DNA of 64,000 nucleotides from Pseudofrankia inefficax (GTDB lineage: Bacteria; Actinomycetota; Actinomycetes; Frankiales; Frankiaceae): NCBI RefSeq assembly GCF_000166135.1, contig NC_014666.1:5580001-5644000 (forward strand), written 5' to 3'. Positions 56,301 through 63,980 of the stretch are shown here, in pieces (position 1 is the stretch's first letter; each line of letters opens with the position of its first letter). Under the pieces are notes generated by a model. It was not told the DNA's origin. It saw only the letters and a list, made by a program, of their open reading frames with translations, and did not search any database. The position numbers and the translations under genes were made by a program.

Positions 56301-56766
56301 TCTCCCGGCGCAGGGCCCGTTCGGCGAGGTCACGGAAGGCCCGGGCGTCGACGGTGACGTCCCGGTCGGGGCACAGCGCGAAGGTGTCGCCGCGCAGCTG
56401 GATCGCGTCCGGGCCGCCCAGTGCCCGGCGCGCATAGTGGGTCGCCTTGTGCAGCCGGGGCGCCGCCTCGTCGACCGGGACGCCTGGCCACAGCGTGGCC
56501 AGGACCTGCTCGCGGTGCAGCCGCCGGTCGGGCGCCAGGGCGAGCAGCTTCACCAGCGCGGCCGCCTGCCGGCGTCGCCACACCTGCGCGGGAACGGGCA
56601 CGCAGACGGTGGGTTCCGGACGCGGCCCGCCGGCCTTCGCCGCCCGGCCGGGGGCCACGGGCGGGCGGCAGAGCAGTACCTGAAAGCCGCCGAGCATCCG
56701 AATCCGAACCGCCGGGGGTGCGACGGCAACCGAACCCGAAGCCGAAATCGCTCGAGCCAACTCCAT
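53308..56766 (-). CDS. Large SARP-type regulator: BTAD, AAA (STAND) and TPR domains
   Basis: A 1152-residue regulator. The N-terminal winged helix (about 20-115) has an inserted Pro-rich loop; the BTAD (120-275) ends LRRELGVGPSPEALALRAEIL. A STAND ATPase follows (Walker A GVAGVGKS, Walker B LLVVDDLHDAD), then about 500 residues of TPR-like Ala/Leu helices. There is no C-terminal LuxR HTH, so DNA binding must be by the N-terminal domain, as in AfsR-like SARPs. ATG 56766 is the first sound start. Likely targets are the flanking SnoaL-like and VOC genes. Confidence 0.88.
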   Translation of the reverse strand: MELARAISASGSVAVAPPAVRIRMLGGFQVLLCRPPVAPGRAAKAGGPRPEPTVCVPVPAQVWRRRQAAALVKLLALAPDRRLHREQVLATLWPGVPVDEAAPRLHKATHYARRALGGPDAIQLRGDTFALCPDRDVTVDARAFRDLAERALRRESGDETARLAADPVGAATAADAYGGPLLPDDLYEQWTQDERDRLRLLYARLLRAAGRWEELLAEDPADEEAYLALIRGQAGRGERHAALREFGRMDRALRRELGVGPSPEALALRAEILARPPDAPGRTEAPQTGPGQIEPGPPPDDGLVGRDDELRLLDELLARSAARGGAYDASAGGPALEAGVVLVSGVAGVGKSALLAAAARRAAAAGWWVGLGAAAPIEGGWPYGPLLEAFSDLFRRHPSLLADLNDDCRAGVERAMSSRDLSWAGAGGHQQVFVAAAQLLRYAAEGGQRAAPGRAGALLVVDDLHDADDATLRMLHYLARSLAGLPVVLLLAHRAPPGDAAAPPAFAEVRASLLSRGIAVAVDLGPLDETAIAALVARQLRPAAGRPASPAPESGPVGAALVERIWQVSQGLPFTALELARRAAAEPANPFSVDAAAIDGLSAAARDVLLRLAVVGRSFDLDELVALAGRPVPEACVVLDELIGRGALERTDTGFRFRHHLVRDALLAGLAPYRLRAIHREIAERLAALGAAPARVGHHFLQAGERARAVPYALRAAETEAALGAYRDALALVDQVHAEATGDELARLLALRADLLAVLADPGASGAYRAAIGLAAPDDARALRARLARALLMAGDLDGAAAALDGLEQGSGPADASISLTLGLLAYFAGDLDRAAAIAQEARRRIVAAETDRTVCDLVALVGLVAHDRGEFFAQLTAELRRTSQLPALAATVFDAHLCIAQYLLYGSTPYAEVVRLADQLRDAAETAGAARAVAFAECLAGEALLLAGDLDLAQRRLTRAVARHRDVASTAGEAHALQRLAQARLALGDGAEANRLLLRALPMARWSPIAAHLVQRIYGTMVAAAPDTAAAYAVVTQAQDALGVDDGCLFCAVAFAVPATIVSAQAGDLDRARRHLAAARRSAALWEGTAWQAATQEAEAWLAQAEGDQARAHELLTAAGRLFDYAGHPSDAARCRAAAGPAAVPLLGTVR

Positions 56767-57082
56767 GGCTTGATTGTCGGCCGTCCTGCGGGCCTTCGAC
56801 CCGCGCCGAAGGTGCGGGGCCAGTCGCCTTCGCGACATCAACTGCCCAGGTCAGCGCCGCGCCGCCGCGGACCCGACGGCCGGCGGGGGGTCGCGCGGCC
56901 GCCGGGCCTGCACTTTCCCGCGCGTCTTCCCCGCGTCTTCCCTGACCGGTGCCGCGGCCTTCCCGCGGCAGGCCGGGCATCGGCCCGCGCGAGGAAGTGC
57001 GCGGGAAGCGCCGGTTCCTAGCGTCTGCGCCGTACCGCTTCGCCATCAGGGCCGGAGCGAACCCGAACGAGAGGCCACGTCC
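56767..57082. other. Divergent intergenic region, SARP regulator / VOC protein
   Basis: No gene. TTCCCGCGC near 56917 recurs inverted as GCGCGGGAA near 57000, about 80 bp apart, followed by CCTAGCGTC. These may be paired operator sites for looping. CCTAGCGTC also lies before the gene at 57625. Confidence 0.45.
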
Positions 57083-57484
57083 ATGACGTCCTTTCCCGCC
57101 GTCAACCACGTCGCCGTCACGGTGAGCGACCTCGCGACCAGCGTCCCCTGGTACAGCCGGCTGTTCGGCGCCGACCCGGTGCTCGACGAGGACACCGGGC
57201 CGTTCCACCACGTCGTCTTCGCGCTGGCCGGCGGCCAGCAGCTGTTCGGGCTGCACTACTTCCCGGGCAACGCCTGGGCGGGCGAGTTCAGCCCGCGGCG
57301 GGTCGGACTCGACCACGTGGCCTTCGGCTGCCTCAACCGCGCCGAGCTGACCGCCTGGCGGGACCGCCTCGACGGGCTGGACATCAAGCACGGCGAGATC
57401 GTCGACTCGCACTACGGCTCGGGCCTTGCGTTCAAGGACCCGGACGGCATCGCGCTGGAGTTCTTCGCCCCGCCTGCGGCGTAG
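57083..57484 (+). CDS. VOC-family (glyoxalase/dioxygenase-fold) protein
   Basis: 133 residues of one VOC module pair: VNHVAVTVSDLATSVPWYSRLFGADPV, FHHVVFALAGGQQLFGLHYF, VGLDHVAFGC and FKDPDGIALEFF. His near 8, His near 75 and Glu near 126 are placed as in metal-binding VOC proteins. ATG 57083 follows GAGAGG. It may be a dioxygenase, lyase or resistance protein. It is divergent from the SARP-type regulator, which may activate it. Confidence 0.88.
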   Translation: MTSFPAVNHVAVTVSDLATSVPWYSRLFGADPVLDEDTGPFHHVVFALAGGQQLFGLHYFPGNAWAGEFSPRRVGLDHVAFGCLNRAELTAWRDRLDGLDIKHGEIVDSHYGSGLAFKDPDGIALEFFAPPAA

Positions 57485-57624
57485 CCGGGCGGCAGCGGAC
57501 AGGTGGGCCACGTGGCGCGCGCGAGTTCGGCGCGTCGGCGGACCTAGCGTCGTGAGCTGGGCATTCCGCCCGGACACGTCGACGCCGCCGGGGGCCCTGC
57601 CGCCGGCGGCTGCTAGGGGGGACC

Positions 57625-58113
57625 GTGATCTTGTCACTGGCCGACGCGCGGCGGGTCATCGCGGCGGGCGAGCGGCGGGCGCACCAGCTCGGCCAGCCGA
57701 TGAACATCGCCGTCGTCGACCGGGACGGCAACCTGGTCTCCCACGTGCGCATGGACGGGGCGTGGACCGGCAGCGTCGACGTGTCGATCCGCAAGGCCGT
57801 CGACGCGTGCCGGTCCCTGCCTCGGCTGGCCAGTGGCCGGGTGTTCGACCTCGCGGCCACCGGCGCCCGCTGGGACTCCCCCAACGGCGGCCCGCGCCAG
57901 GACGACGCCCGCTCCGGTTCCGGGAGGGACGGAGGTTCTGGGAGGGACGGAGGTTCTGGGAGGGACGGCGGTTCCGGGAGGGACGGCGGCCCGGCCGCGG
58001 CCGGCGGCGTCCCGCTGCTGCGCGACGACGCCGTCGTCGGCGCCGTCGGCGTCAGCGGCGGCTCGCCCACCCATGACCAGGCCGTCGCCCAGGCCGCCGT
58101 CGCCGCGCTCTAA
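57625..58113 (+). CDS. GlcG/HbpS-family haem-degrading-like protein with repeat insertion
   Basis: A 162-residue GlcG/HbpS fold: LADARRVIAAGERRAHQLGQPMNIAVVDRDGNLVSHVRMDGAWTGSVDVSIRKA and VPLLRDDAVVGAVGVSGGSPTHDQAVAQAAVAAL. The family binds haem or small ligands. A (GSGRDG)4 insertion at about 97-121, encoded by a perfect-period 18-bp repeat, lies where the family has a loop. GTG 57625 follows GGGGGA. It is probably a separate transcript after the VOC gene. Confidence 0.82.
   Translation: MILSLADARRVIAAGERRAHQLGQPMNIAVVDRDGNLVSHVRMDGAWTGSVDVSIRKAVDACRSLPRLASGRVFDLAATGARWDSPNGGPRQDDARSGSGRDGGSGRDGGSGRDGGSGRDGGPAAAGGVPLLRDDAVVGAVGVSGGSPTHDQAVAQAAVAAL
57916..57987 (+). repeat. Four 18-bp tandem repeats encoding GSGRDG
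   Basis: GGTTCYGGGAGGGACGGM four times, with two variable positions only. In frame, so copy changes would only lengthen the loop. This is the third 18-bp tandem array in the window (others at 3834 and 9443). Confidence 0.9.
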
Positions 58114-58158
58114 CCTGCCGCCGGCGCCGCACCTGACCTGCCGCCGCCGCCGCACCTG
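58113..58158. repeat. 23-bp tandem repeat at the 3' end of the GlcG-like gene
   Basis: ACCTGCCGCCGGCGCCGCACC plus TG, twice with one mismatch, followed by a partial copy. It starts at the last base of the stop codon and fills most of the gap to the convergent deaminase. Confidence 0.7.
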
Positions 58159-58176
58159 ACCTGTTTGCTCCCTGGC

Positions 58177-59523
58177 TCAGGTCAGCGCGGCGCGGCGGGC
58201 GAACAGTTCCTCGGCGGCGGCCTGGGCTCGGGAGCGGATCACGGCCTCGTCGGCTGTGAGGAGCCTCCCGCCGGCGAGCAGCCGGCGGCCGTCGGCCCAG
58301 ACGCTGTCGACGTCCTGGCCCGACGACGAGAAGACCAGGTGCGCGGCCACATTGGCGTCTGCGCCCGACAGCAGCGGCGTCGTGTGCAGCTTGCGCAGGT
58401 CAACCATGATCACGTCGGCGCGCTTGCCGGGTTCGAGGCTGCCGGTGAGCTCGCCGAGGCCGAGGCAGCGGGCCCCCTCGATCGTCGCCATCGCGAGGAT
58501 GTCCCAGGGATCGCCCGCGGTCGGGTCCAGCCCGACCAGCTTCTGCAGCAGCGACGCGATCTTCACCTCTTCGAGGATGTCGAGCGAGTTATTCTCCTTC
58601 TCGCCGTCGCTGCCGATGCCGACGGTGACGCCCGCGGACCACAGCTTCGGGATCGGCGCCGGCCCGGACGCCAGCTTCATGTTCGAGGCGGGGCAGTGCG
58701 CGACTCTGGTGCCGGTCGCGGCGATCAGGTCGATCTCGGCGTCGTCGAGCCAGACACAGTGCGCGACGACGGCGCGCCCACCGTCCAGCGCGCCACGCCG
58801 GGCGATCTCCGCCAGCGGCCGGTGCCCGTACCGGCGTAGCGACTCCTCGACCTCCCAGCGGCTCTCGCTGGAATGCACGTGCAGGCCGGTGTCGTACTCG
58901 GCCGCGAGCGCGGACGCGTCGGCGAAGGCCCGTTCGGTGCAGTAGAAGAGGTGCTCCAGGCCGACCCAGGAGCGGACCCGGCCGTCGTACGACTCCCGGT
59001 GTTTCGCCAGCAGCGCGCGGGTCGACTCGATCGACTCGAAGTAGTCGTAACCGGTCTCGTCGGCCACGTACGGGACAAGGGTCGCCCGGATGCCGAGCTC
59101 CCCGGCCACCCGCGCCGAGCCGTCCAGGAACCGCCACATGTCCATGACGGACGTCGTGCCCGACCGCAGCGCCTCGGCGTAGCACAGCCAGCTCGCCGCC
59201 TCGGCGATCTCGGGGGTCAGCGCCCGGTGCGCGGGATCGACGTAGGTCTGCAGCCAGTCGAAGAGCGCGAGCCCTTCCGCGGTCCCGCGCAGCAGTCCGG
59301 AGTGCAGATGGCAGTTGTGCAGGCCCGGGAGCACCGCGAACCCGGTCGCGTCGATCACCTCGACGTCCGGGCCGGTGGCCCGCGGGTCGGCGTCGAGCTC
59401 CTCGACGGTCCCGACGGCGACGATCTCGACCCCGTCGAACAGCACCGACCCCGGCTGCAACAGCCACCGCCGGCGCTCCGGCGCCATCGGCAGCACGACC
59501 CCGCCCCGCAGCAACGTCCCCAT
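58177..59523 (-). CDS. TRZ/ATZ-family metal-dependent deaminase/hydrolase
   Basis: A 448-residue amidohydrolase similar to S-adenosylhomocysteine/8-oxoguanine deaminases. HNCHLHSG gives the HxH metal pair (72 and 74), GLHVHSSE the third His, AHCVWL the next and GIGSDGEKENNSLD the metal Asp. C-terminal LTGSLEPGKRADVIMVD is typical. It should hydrolyse an amino group from a purine- or triazine-like ring in the cytoplasm; the exact substrate is open. ATG 59523 is used. No operon partner is seen. Confidence 0.9.
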   Translation of the reverse strand: MGTLLRGGVVLPMAPERRRWLLQPGSVLFDGVEIVAVGTVEELDADPRATGPDVEVIDATGFAVLPGLHNCHLHSGLLRGTAEGLALFDWLQTYVDPAHRALTPEIAEAASWLCYAEALRSGTTSVMDMWRFLDGSARVAGELGIRATLVPYVADETGYDYFESIESTRALLAKHRESYDGRVRSWVGLEHLFYCTERAFADASALAAEYDTGLHVHSSESRWEVEESLRRYGHRPLAEIARRGALDGGRAVVAHCVWLDDAEIDLIAATGTRVAHCPASNMKLASGPAPIPKLWSAGVTVGIGSDGEKENNSLDILEEVKIASLLQKLVGLDPTAGDPWDILAMATIEGARCLGLGELTGSLEPGKRADVIMVDLRKLHTTPLLSGADANVAAHLVFSSSGQDVDSVWADGRRLLAGGRLLTADEAVIRSRAQAAAEELFARRAALT

Positions 59524-59634
59524 GACGCCTCATTCAGCCGAGCCGGCCGGACCCCGGCAAGCCTTCGGGGGCCTACTGCGTCGAACGCCACCCCCGCGAC
59601 CTGCCCGGAAACGTCGCTTGGAGAGGATTGCGGG

Positions 59635-60126
59635 ATGACCTCGAACCGGCGGGCCGCACGGATACACCGATCCGCCCTCCTGCTGGCCGCGGCCGCCGTG
59701 CTGAGCGTCGCGACGACGGCCTGCGGCTCGTCGGGCCCGGCGCCCCAGGCCGTCGCACCCTGCTCGCTGCTCACCCCCGCGGAGATCAGCGCCGCCGTGG
59801 GATCGACCTTCGGCCCCGGCAAGGCGCAGGTCTCCGTCAGCAACGCGAAGACCCTCGGCTGCTGGTTCTCCTCGCCGAAGGGCTACGCCAGCCTCTGGAG
59901 CTGGCGCGGCGCCGGGCCGGGCGCGAGGTCAGCCCCCAGCTGCGACAGGAAGATCGAACAGGCCGACGGCTCCGGGTATCGGGCCCTCGTCTGCACGAAC
60001 AGCGCGAACATCCAGACCGTCTACGTCTCCAAGGGCAACAACTACCTGAGCCTGGAGATCGGCGCCGACGCCCGGCCCGGCGCGGCCCGGACCCTCGGCA
60101 GGCTGGCCGCGACTCGCCTGCCCTGA
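59635..60126 (+). CDS. DUF3558-like lipoprotein
   Basis: 163 residues with a lipoprotein signal (helix about 14-27, lipobox ATTAC with Cys30), followed by PCSLLTPAEISAAVGSTFGPGKAQVS and LGCWFSSPKGYASLWSW, typical of DUF3558-like exported actinobacterial proteins, role unknown. Four further Cys may form two disulfides outside the membrane. ATG 59635 lies 8 bases after GAGAGGA. It is divergent from the deaminase gene. Confidence 0.82.
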   Translation: MTSNRRAARIHRSALLLAAAAVLSVATTACGSSGPAPQAVAPCSLLTPAEISAAVGSTFGPGKAQVSVSNAKTLGCWFSSPKGYASLWSWRGAGPGARSAPSCDRKIEQADGSGYRALVCTNSANIQTVYVSKGNNYLSLEIGADARPGAARTLGRLAATRLP

Positions 60127-60198
60127 CGCACCGGGGGGCTGATGATCCGTAGTCTGTCGGGAGACGGTCCCTGACCGCGAGCGTGAAGGGGGCAGGCC

Positions 60199-61776
60199 GT
60201 GACACGCCGGTTCAACACGTCGGGGCCGTGCCTGCCCGACCTGCACTACATGATCCCGGCTCTTACCCGCCTGCCCGCGGCTCCGGCACTGGTGGACGAG
60301 TCCGAGTACTTCGTCGTCCACGCACCCCGCCAGACCGGCAAGACGACCGCCCTGCGCGCGCTGGCCACCGAGCTGACCGCGAGCGGTAAGTATGCGGCGC
60401 TGCATTTCTCGTGCGAGGTGGCCGAATCCGCGGGCGATGACTATGTCGCCGCGCAGCAGGCGATCCTGCAAACGATCGAGCGACGCGCCCGGATCTCACT
60501 CCCCGAGGAACTGCGCCCGCGTTCCTGGGCGAAGACACCGGACATCGGGACGCTCGGAGGCGCGTTGACGGCTTGGGCCGAGGCCTGTCCGCGCCCGCTG
60601 GTGCTCTTCTTCGACGAGATCGACGCGATTCAGGGCGAGAGCCTGATCAACGTGTTGCGCCAGCTGCGCGAGGGCTTCAACGAGCGACCGGCGCACTATC
60701 CCGCGTCCATAATCCTGTGTGGCCTAAGGGACGTCCGCGACTATAAGGCCGCCTCGGGCGGTGACCCGAGCCGCCTCGGCACCGCCAGCCCGTTCAACGT
60801 CAAGGTGGAGTCGCTGCGCCTGGGCGACTTCACCGAGGACGAGGTGCGCAGCCTCTATGGCCAGCACACCGCCGACACCGGCCAGGAGTTCACCCCCGAC
60901 GCCCTGAGCCGGGCCTTCGAGCTGACGGCCGGACAGCCCTGGCTGGTCAACGCGCTGGCCCGCGAGGTCGTCCGGAACATGGCCGTGCCGGTGGACGTGC
61001 CCATCACCACCGCCCATCTGGACCGGGCCAAGGAACGGCTCATCCAGGCGCGTGCGACCCATCTGGACTCGCTCGTCGACAAACTCACGGAGCCCCGGGT
61101 CCGTCGAGTCATCGAGCCGATGCTCGCCGGTGGGCTGACGAAGGTCGATCCGTACGACGACGATCTCAGCTATGTCCGCGACCTCGGCCTGATCAAACAG
61201 ACCGACCCCGTCCAGGTCGCGAACCCGCTCTACCGGGAGGTCATTCCGCGGGTGCTGTCCGCCGGGGTACAGGCCAATGTGACGGCGAGCCCGAGCTCGT
61301 TCGTCCGCGCCGACGGCCGGCTCGACTTTCGCGGGATCCTTGAGTCGTTCGCCGACTTCTGGCGCGAGAACGGTGACATGCTCGCCGCCGCGCAGCTGTA
61401 CCGCGAGGCCGCTCCCCACCTGATCCTCATGGCCTTCCTCCAGCGGGTCGTGAATGGCGGGGGCTACGTCGACCGCGAGTACGGCGTCGGCCGCGGCCGG
61501 GTGGACCTGCTCGTGCGCTGGCCTTACCAAGACGCCGAGGCCAACGCGGCCCTGCAGCGTGAGGCCCTGGAGATCAAGGTTCACCGCCCCGACAAGGGCG
61601 ACCCCACTCGTGACGGCATCGGCCAGCTCGACGCCTACCTCGACGCCCTCGGCCTCGACACCGGCACCCTCGTCATCTTCGACCGCCGCCCGACCGCTGC
61701 CCCCATCGCCCAGCGCACTCAGTTCGGCATCGTCACCACCCCCCAGGGCCGCCCCGTCACGCTGCTCCGCGCCTGA
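60199..61776 (+). CDS. AAA ATPase with C-terminal PD-(D/E)XK nuclease-like domain
   Basis: A 525-residue protein. The ATPase part (about 20-330) has Walker A HAPRQTGKTT (41-50), Walker B LVLFFDEIDAI (about 131-141) and a winged-helix-like end. The C-terminal part (about 395-525) has a nuclease-like core: GRVDLLVRWP with Asp436, then LEIKVH with Glu457 and Lys459, and a Gln in GQLDAYLD. It resembles the mobile AAA-ATPase/PDDEXK group, thought to act in defence or element maintenance. GTG 60199 follows GAAGGGGG. It stands alone, with codon use like its neighbours. Confidence 0.85.
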   Translation: MTRRFNTSGPCLPDLHYMIPALTRLPAAPALVDESEYFVVHAPRQTGKTTALRALATELTASGKYAALHFSCEVAESAGDDYVAAQQAILQTIERRARISLPEELRPRSWAKTPDIGTLGGALTAWAEACPRPLVLFFDEIDAIQGESLINVLRQLREGFNERPAHYPASIILCGLRDVRDYKAASGGDPSRLGTASPFNVKVESLRLGDFTEDEVRSLYGQHTADTGQEFTPDALSRAFELTAGQPWLVNALAREVVRNMAVPVDVPITTAHLDRAKERLIQARATHLDSLVDKLTEPRVRRVIEPMLAGGLTKVDPYDDDLSYVRDLGLIKQTDPVQVANPLYREVIPRVLSAGVQANVTASPSSFVRADGRLDFRGILESFADFWRENGDMLAAAQLYREAAPHLILMAFLQRVVNGGGYVDREYGVGRGRVDLLVRWPYQDAEANAALQREALEIKVHRPDKGDPTRDGIGQLDAYLDALGLDTGTLVIFDRRPTAAPIAQRTQFGIVTTPQGRPVTLLRA

Positions 61777-61828
61777 TTGCGCCCTCGCGACCGGTTCTGG
61801 TGGGTCCCCCGGCCATTGCGCCACCCAC

Positions 61829-63178
61829 TCAAGCCGCCACGACCTCCGGAGCCTCCCAGGTTCCGGTGTAAAGCTGGTCGAGATCGCGGTGAAGTGGATT
61901 TCGGCGTGGCTGGCGCGCCGGATCGACGGAATACGGCGGCACGAAGCTCGGATGACTGTCGGAGCCCATCACGACGGCCCATTCACCCCGGTGGAGGACC
62001 CGGTGATGGAAAGGGCACAGCAGCACGGTGTTGCCGAGGCTGGTATCACCGCGAGCAGACCATGGGACGATGTGGTGGGCGTCGGCCCAGGGCGCTGGCT
62101 TCGGGCATTGCGGGAAGGCACATCCGCCGTCCCGGGCGACCAGCGCTCGGCGTAGCCAGGGCGGCACGATGCGACGAGTGCGGCCAAGTTCCAGGGGCAT
62201 GCCTTCCTTGGAGAGCAGGATGTGCGTCAGGTCCGCGTCGCAGCCGAGCCGTTCGAGCGCGGCACGGGAAAGCGGCAGCCCGTAGCCCGTGGTGGCCGGC
62301 GCGCCGCCCGACCGGCCCAGCAGCCCATCGACCGTCGTGAGGACGGTGAGGTGCGGACGGGTCCCTCTAGACAGCGGCAGGGTGCCCGCAGCCAGAACCC
62401 GTTCGATGAGCTCAACCAGGGCATCCGCCCGCAGCTGGGGAACCGTGCGGCGGTCCTCGGGGCTCTCGCCGAGGGGGCGAGGCCTGGCGAGTGGTTCGAG
62501 CGCGGCGCGTATCGCCGCTGCGGCCTCGGCGTCCAGGGTTCCGGTGACGCGAGTGGTTCCGTCGGGCTGGTCGGTGAGGTGCAACTCCCGGCGGCGGGCC
62601 TGATCGCCGTCGTCGCCAGGGTCGCTGCCAGGAGGGTGCAGCTCGTCGCGGATGCGGGCACGAATGGTCTTGCCGAGAATGGCGAGCTGGCCCGCGTCGA
62701 GAGTTTCGGCCTGGGCCAGCAGGAAGGTCTCGACCCAGTCGCGCTGTTCGGTCGGGGTGTCGGCGGGCAGGGAGTTCAGCGCGGCGACGATGGCGTCCGC
62801 CTGGCCATGGCTGATCGCGGCCCCGGTCAAGGCTGCGCCGACCCGGGGATAGGTCGTGTCGAGATCGCGGGCCAGGCCGACCGTGCGGCGGGCGTCCACG
62901 GCCCGCAGCTTGAGTTGCTGGCGCAGGAGATCTTCGACAGAGGGCAGACACTCGTCGCCGTACACCGGGTGCTGGTCGCGGCCCTGTATTTCGCGGACCG
63001 CGGCCAGCTTCAGCGCGGACAGCACCCGGGAGGCCCGCTCGGCGCGGTCCAGGAACTCCAGCGTCTCGATGTCAGTCAACGCCCACAGGTTCGCGCCAGT
63101 CAGTTTCTCAAGGGCGACGACCAGGTCATCCAACTCGGCGAGCGTGTGGTGTCGCGGACTCCTTACCCCAATCGACAT
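61829..63178 (-). CDS. DUF222 protein with C-terminal HNH nuclease (13E12 repeat family)
   Basis: A 449-residue protein. DUF222 (about 15-320) is followed by the HNH motif CAFPQCPKPAPWADAHHIVPWSARGDTSLGNTVLLCPFHHRVLH, with Cys pairs and His residues for metal and catalysis. This family (13E12 in mycobacteria) is abundant, often multi-copy, in actinobacteria and thought to be part of old mobile elements. ATG 63178 is preferred; GTG-type start at 63214 adds 12 Cys-rich residues. It is convergent with the AAA nuclease gene (52 bp). Confidence 0.88.
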   Translation of the reverse strand: MSIGVRSPRHHTLAELDDLVVALEKLTGANLWALTDIETLEFLDRAERASRVLSALKLAAVREIQGRDQHPVYGDECLPSVEDLLRQQLKLRAVDARRTVGLARDLDTTYPRVGAALTGAAISHGQADAIVAALNSLPADTPTEQRDWVETFLLAQAETLDAGQLAILGKTIRARIRDELHPPGSDPGDDGDQARRRELHLTDQPDGTTRVTGTLDAEAAAAIRAALEPLARPRPLGESPEDRRTVPQLRADALVELIERVLAAGTLPLSRGTRPHLTVLTTVDGLLGRSGGAPATTGYGLPLSRAALERLGCDADLTHILLSKEGMPLELGRTRRIVPPWLRRALVARDGGCAFPQCPKPAPWADAHHIVPWSARGDTSLGNTVLLCPFHHRVLHRGEWAVVMGSDSHPSFVPPYSVDPARQPRRNPLHRDLDQLYTGTWEAPEVVAA

Positions 63179-63673
63179 GCCACAACGAAAACACAGGGCC
63201 GAACAGCCGTCCAACCCGCATTATCCACAACCCCGTGCACACTATTTGACGGATCCCGAGAAACATGCGTCGCCGGATCGACCGGCTACCGCGGCCATGC
63301 GAAAGAAATATTGATTGACGAGTGGGAAACACCAGGATTCGGAGCACCGACCCTCAGAACCAGAAAACGGTGCCCTTCGACGGCGGGATTCCCGGCCAGC
63401 CCAAGCGCCGCGCAGTGCCGGGCCCCGCCGCCACCGCCGCCACCGCCGCCGCCACCGCCACGACCAGCACCAGCACCAGCACCAGCACCAGCACCGACGA
63501 GCCTGATCGCCTCCGCACAGAGATTTCTCAGCCATCTCCAAGGGTTGAGGCTCACCCTGGTGAGGTAGGCAACCGTTGCACGCGCACCGATGCGCCGACA
63601 GGCCCGGCTGGGCCCGGCGGCCTGGCGGCCTGGCGCGGGGACGGTCCGCGAGCAGCCGACGGAGGGACAGTCC
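63179..63673. other. Intergenic region with low-complexity runs
   Basis: No gene supported. It has CCGCCA-type runs (63420-63460), five or so CAGCAC hexamers (63465-63497), and nested inverted repeats at 63541-63574. The hexamer run gives long but meaningless open frames on both strands. Confidence 0.55.
63551..63564. promoter_or_regulatory. Palindrome upstream of the small Ser/Gly-rich gene
   Basis: CTCACC-CT-GGTGAG, nested between GGTTG (63543) and CAACC (63570). It lies about 110 bp before the ATG at 63674. It resembles a metal-regulator (DtxR-like) box only weakly. Confidence 0.4.
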
Positions 63674-63979
63674 ATGGCATCGCGCGACGCGGCGGCCCGG
63701 CCGTCCCGGGAGGACGGGCTGCGCCGGACGGGACGGGTCACGACCGGCGTGGTGGCCGCCAGTGCCGCCGCCGTGGTCACGTTCGGTCTCCTCGCCCACG
63801 AGCACAGCGCCGCCGCGGCCAGTACCTCCGGCACCTCCTCCAGCGACGACCAGACCGGCAGCGGAACCGGGACGACGTCCCAGGACGGGACGCTCCTCGA
63901 CAACAGCGGCGGCTCCGGCCTGGTCTCCGGCGGCAACGGCTCCGGCGGCACCTTTCACGGCCAGACGGGGGGCAGCTGA
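63674..63979 (+). CDS. Small Ser/Gly-rich membrane protein
   Basis: 101 residues: basic start, one membrane helix (VTTGVVAASAAAVVTFGLLA, about 23-42) and a Ser/Thr/Gly-rich tail (NSGGSGLVSGGNGSGGTFHG), so probably a single-pass protein with an exposed tail. ATG 63674 follows GGAGGGA. The next start codon comes one base after its stop (63981), so the two genes are coupled. In other actinobacteria such small proteins precede FMN-binding and ApbE-type genes; that link is an inference here. Confidence 0.7.
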   Translation: MASRDAAARPSREDGLRRTGRVTTGVVAASAAAVVTFGLLAHEHSAAAASTSGTSSSDDQTGSGTGTTSQDGTLLDNSGGSGLVSGGNGSGGTFHGQTGGS

Positions 63980-63980
63980 C

